Below, in pieces: positions 41,881-42,061 of a stretch of DNA of 42,061 bases. Position 1 is the stretch's first letter, and every line of letters begins with the position of its first letter. A program made the translations under genes and the position numbers. Source of the stretch: Pseudomonadota bacterium (GTDB taxonomy: Bacteria > Desulfobacterota > Desulfobacteria > Desulfobacterales > Desulfobacteraceae); contig JAHJLN010000174.1 in the NCBI GenBank assembly GCA_018821715.1, forward strand, positions 1-42,061. Reading direction: 5' to 3'. The notes under the pieces were generated by a model. It was not told the DNA's origin. It ran no database searches and worked only from the letters and a program-made list of their open reading frames with translations.

Positions 41881-42061
41881 CTGACAGAATGTGCGTGTCG
41901 TCTCTCGGCTGTTTCCCTGTATGGGGTTCTAAGCCCAAAACCGCTGAATTTCCTTTATTCTATATAAACAGATGGTTACAGCTTCGTTACTGATTATTGT
42001 CAGCCTGCTACCTTTTAATTTAATACCACATCAATCCCCCCAAAGTCGAACTTATGTTGAA
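41881..42061. other. right edge, no gene recognised
   Basis: The short stretch to the end of the window has no supportable coding frame. It may be further debris of the IS66 remnant. Confidence 0.3.

Noticed and set aside
41772-41993. 73-codon plus-strand open frame at the right edge
   Set aside because: It overlaps the minus-strand IS66 transposase remnant, has no ribosome binding site and no recognisable pattern, so it is a chance frame.

Overview
The window looks like a piece of a bacterial chromosome of moderate to low G+C content. A gas vesicle (gvp) operon, a heme-binding sensor kinase, integron-type cassettes and many insertion sequences make a marine or sediment sulfate reducer of the Desulfobacterales type the best guess. 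That placement is inferred from gene content, not from a phylogenetic marker.

Layout. 1-1310: two co-oriented unknown or DUF genes ending in a terminator. 1596-4080: an unknown gene, then three head-to-tail units (FRG-domain protein, DUF3795 protein, GNAT acetyltransferase). Their boundaries and imperfect-palindrome ends behave like integron gene cassettes with attC sites; no integrase is in the window. 4710-12157: a carbohydrate-binding-module protein, a PAS/PAS/PAS hybrid histidine kinase, a complete ISAs1-family insertion (7872-9162, with inverted repeats and a 10-bp target duplication), and a divergent two-component pair (sensor with a CxxCH heme motif, and a NarL/LuxR response regulator). 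12300-14900: an IS91-type element whose tyrosine recombinase is broken by a homopolymer frameshift and a 0.34-kb insertion.

15281-27440 is the core of the window: a gas vesicle operon of about 12 kb, all on the plus strand and mostly overlapping or closely spaced. Order: gvpA, a coiled-coil protein made of four 51-residue repeats (candidate GvpC analogue), a second coiled-coil protein with a winged-helix-like tail, gvpN, a small GvpV-like gene, gvpF/L, an Hsp20 (gvpH), a CDC48-type double AAA+ ATPase, a GvpF/L fused to a DnaJ J-domain, an unknown 230-residue protein, a third gvpF/L, gvpG, gvpO, a GvpA/J paralogue carrying a zinc ribbon, gvpK, a fourth gvpF/L with an N-terminal extension, a third GvpA/J paralogue, and the first 29 codons of an Hsp70/DnaK. 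A terminator-like structure separates gvpA from the rest, and four 22-bp-phased repeats lie upstream of gvpA. Together the genes suggest a gas vesicle assembly line with a dedicated chaperone set (Hsp20, CDC48, J-protein, Hsp70).

The Hsp70 gene is cut by a Tn3-family transposon (27441-32901; 38-bp terminal inverted repeats starting GGG/GGGG; tnpA, tnpR, a res region, a HigBA toxin-antitoxin passenger and one unknown gene). The other flank is a TonB-receptor remnant, and the two flanking pentamers differ. The transposon therefore marks a deletion or rearrangement rather than a simple insertion.

33512-39998 is a minus-strand metal-homeostasis operon: a His-rich small protein, ZnuA, ZnuC, ZnuB, a YcgR-like permease, a TIGR03943/YcgQ-like protein, DUF1007 and a NicO-type transporter. 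40113-41480 is a DUF4143 AAA ATPase preceded by a long perfect inverted repeat. The right edge holds an IS66 transposase remnant.
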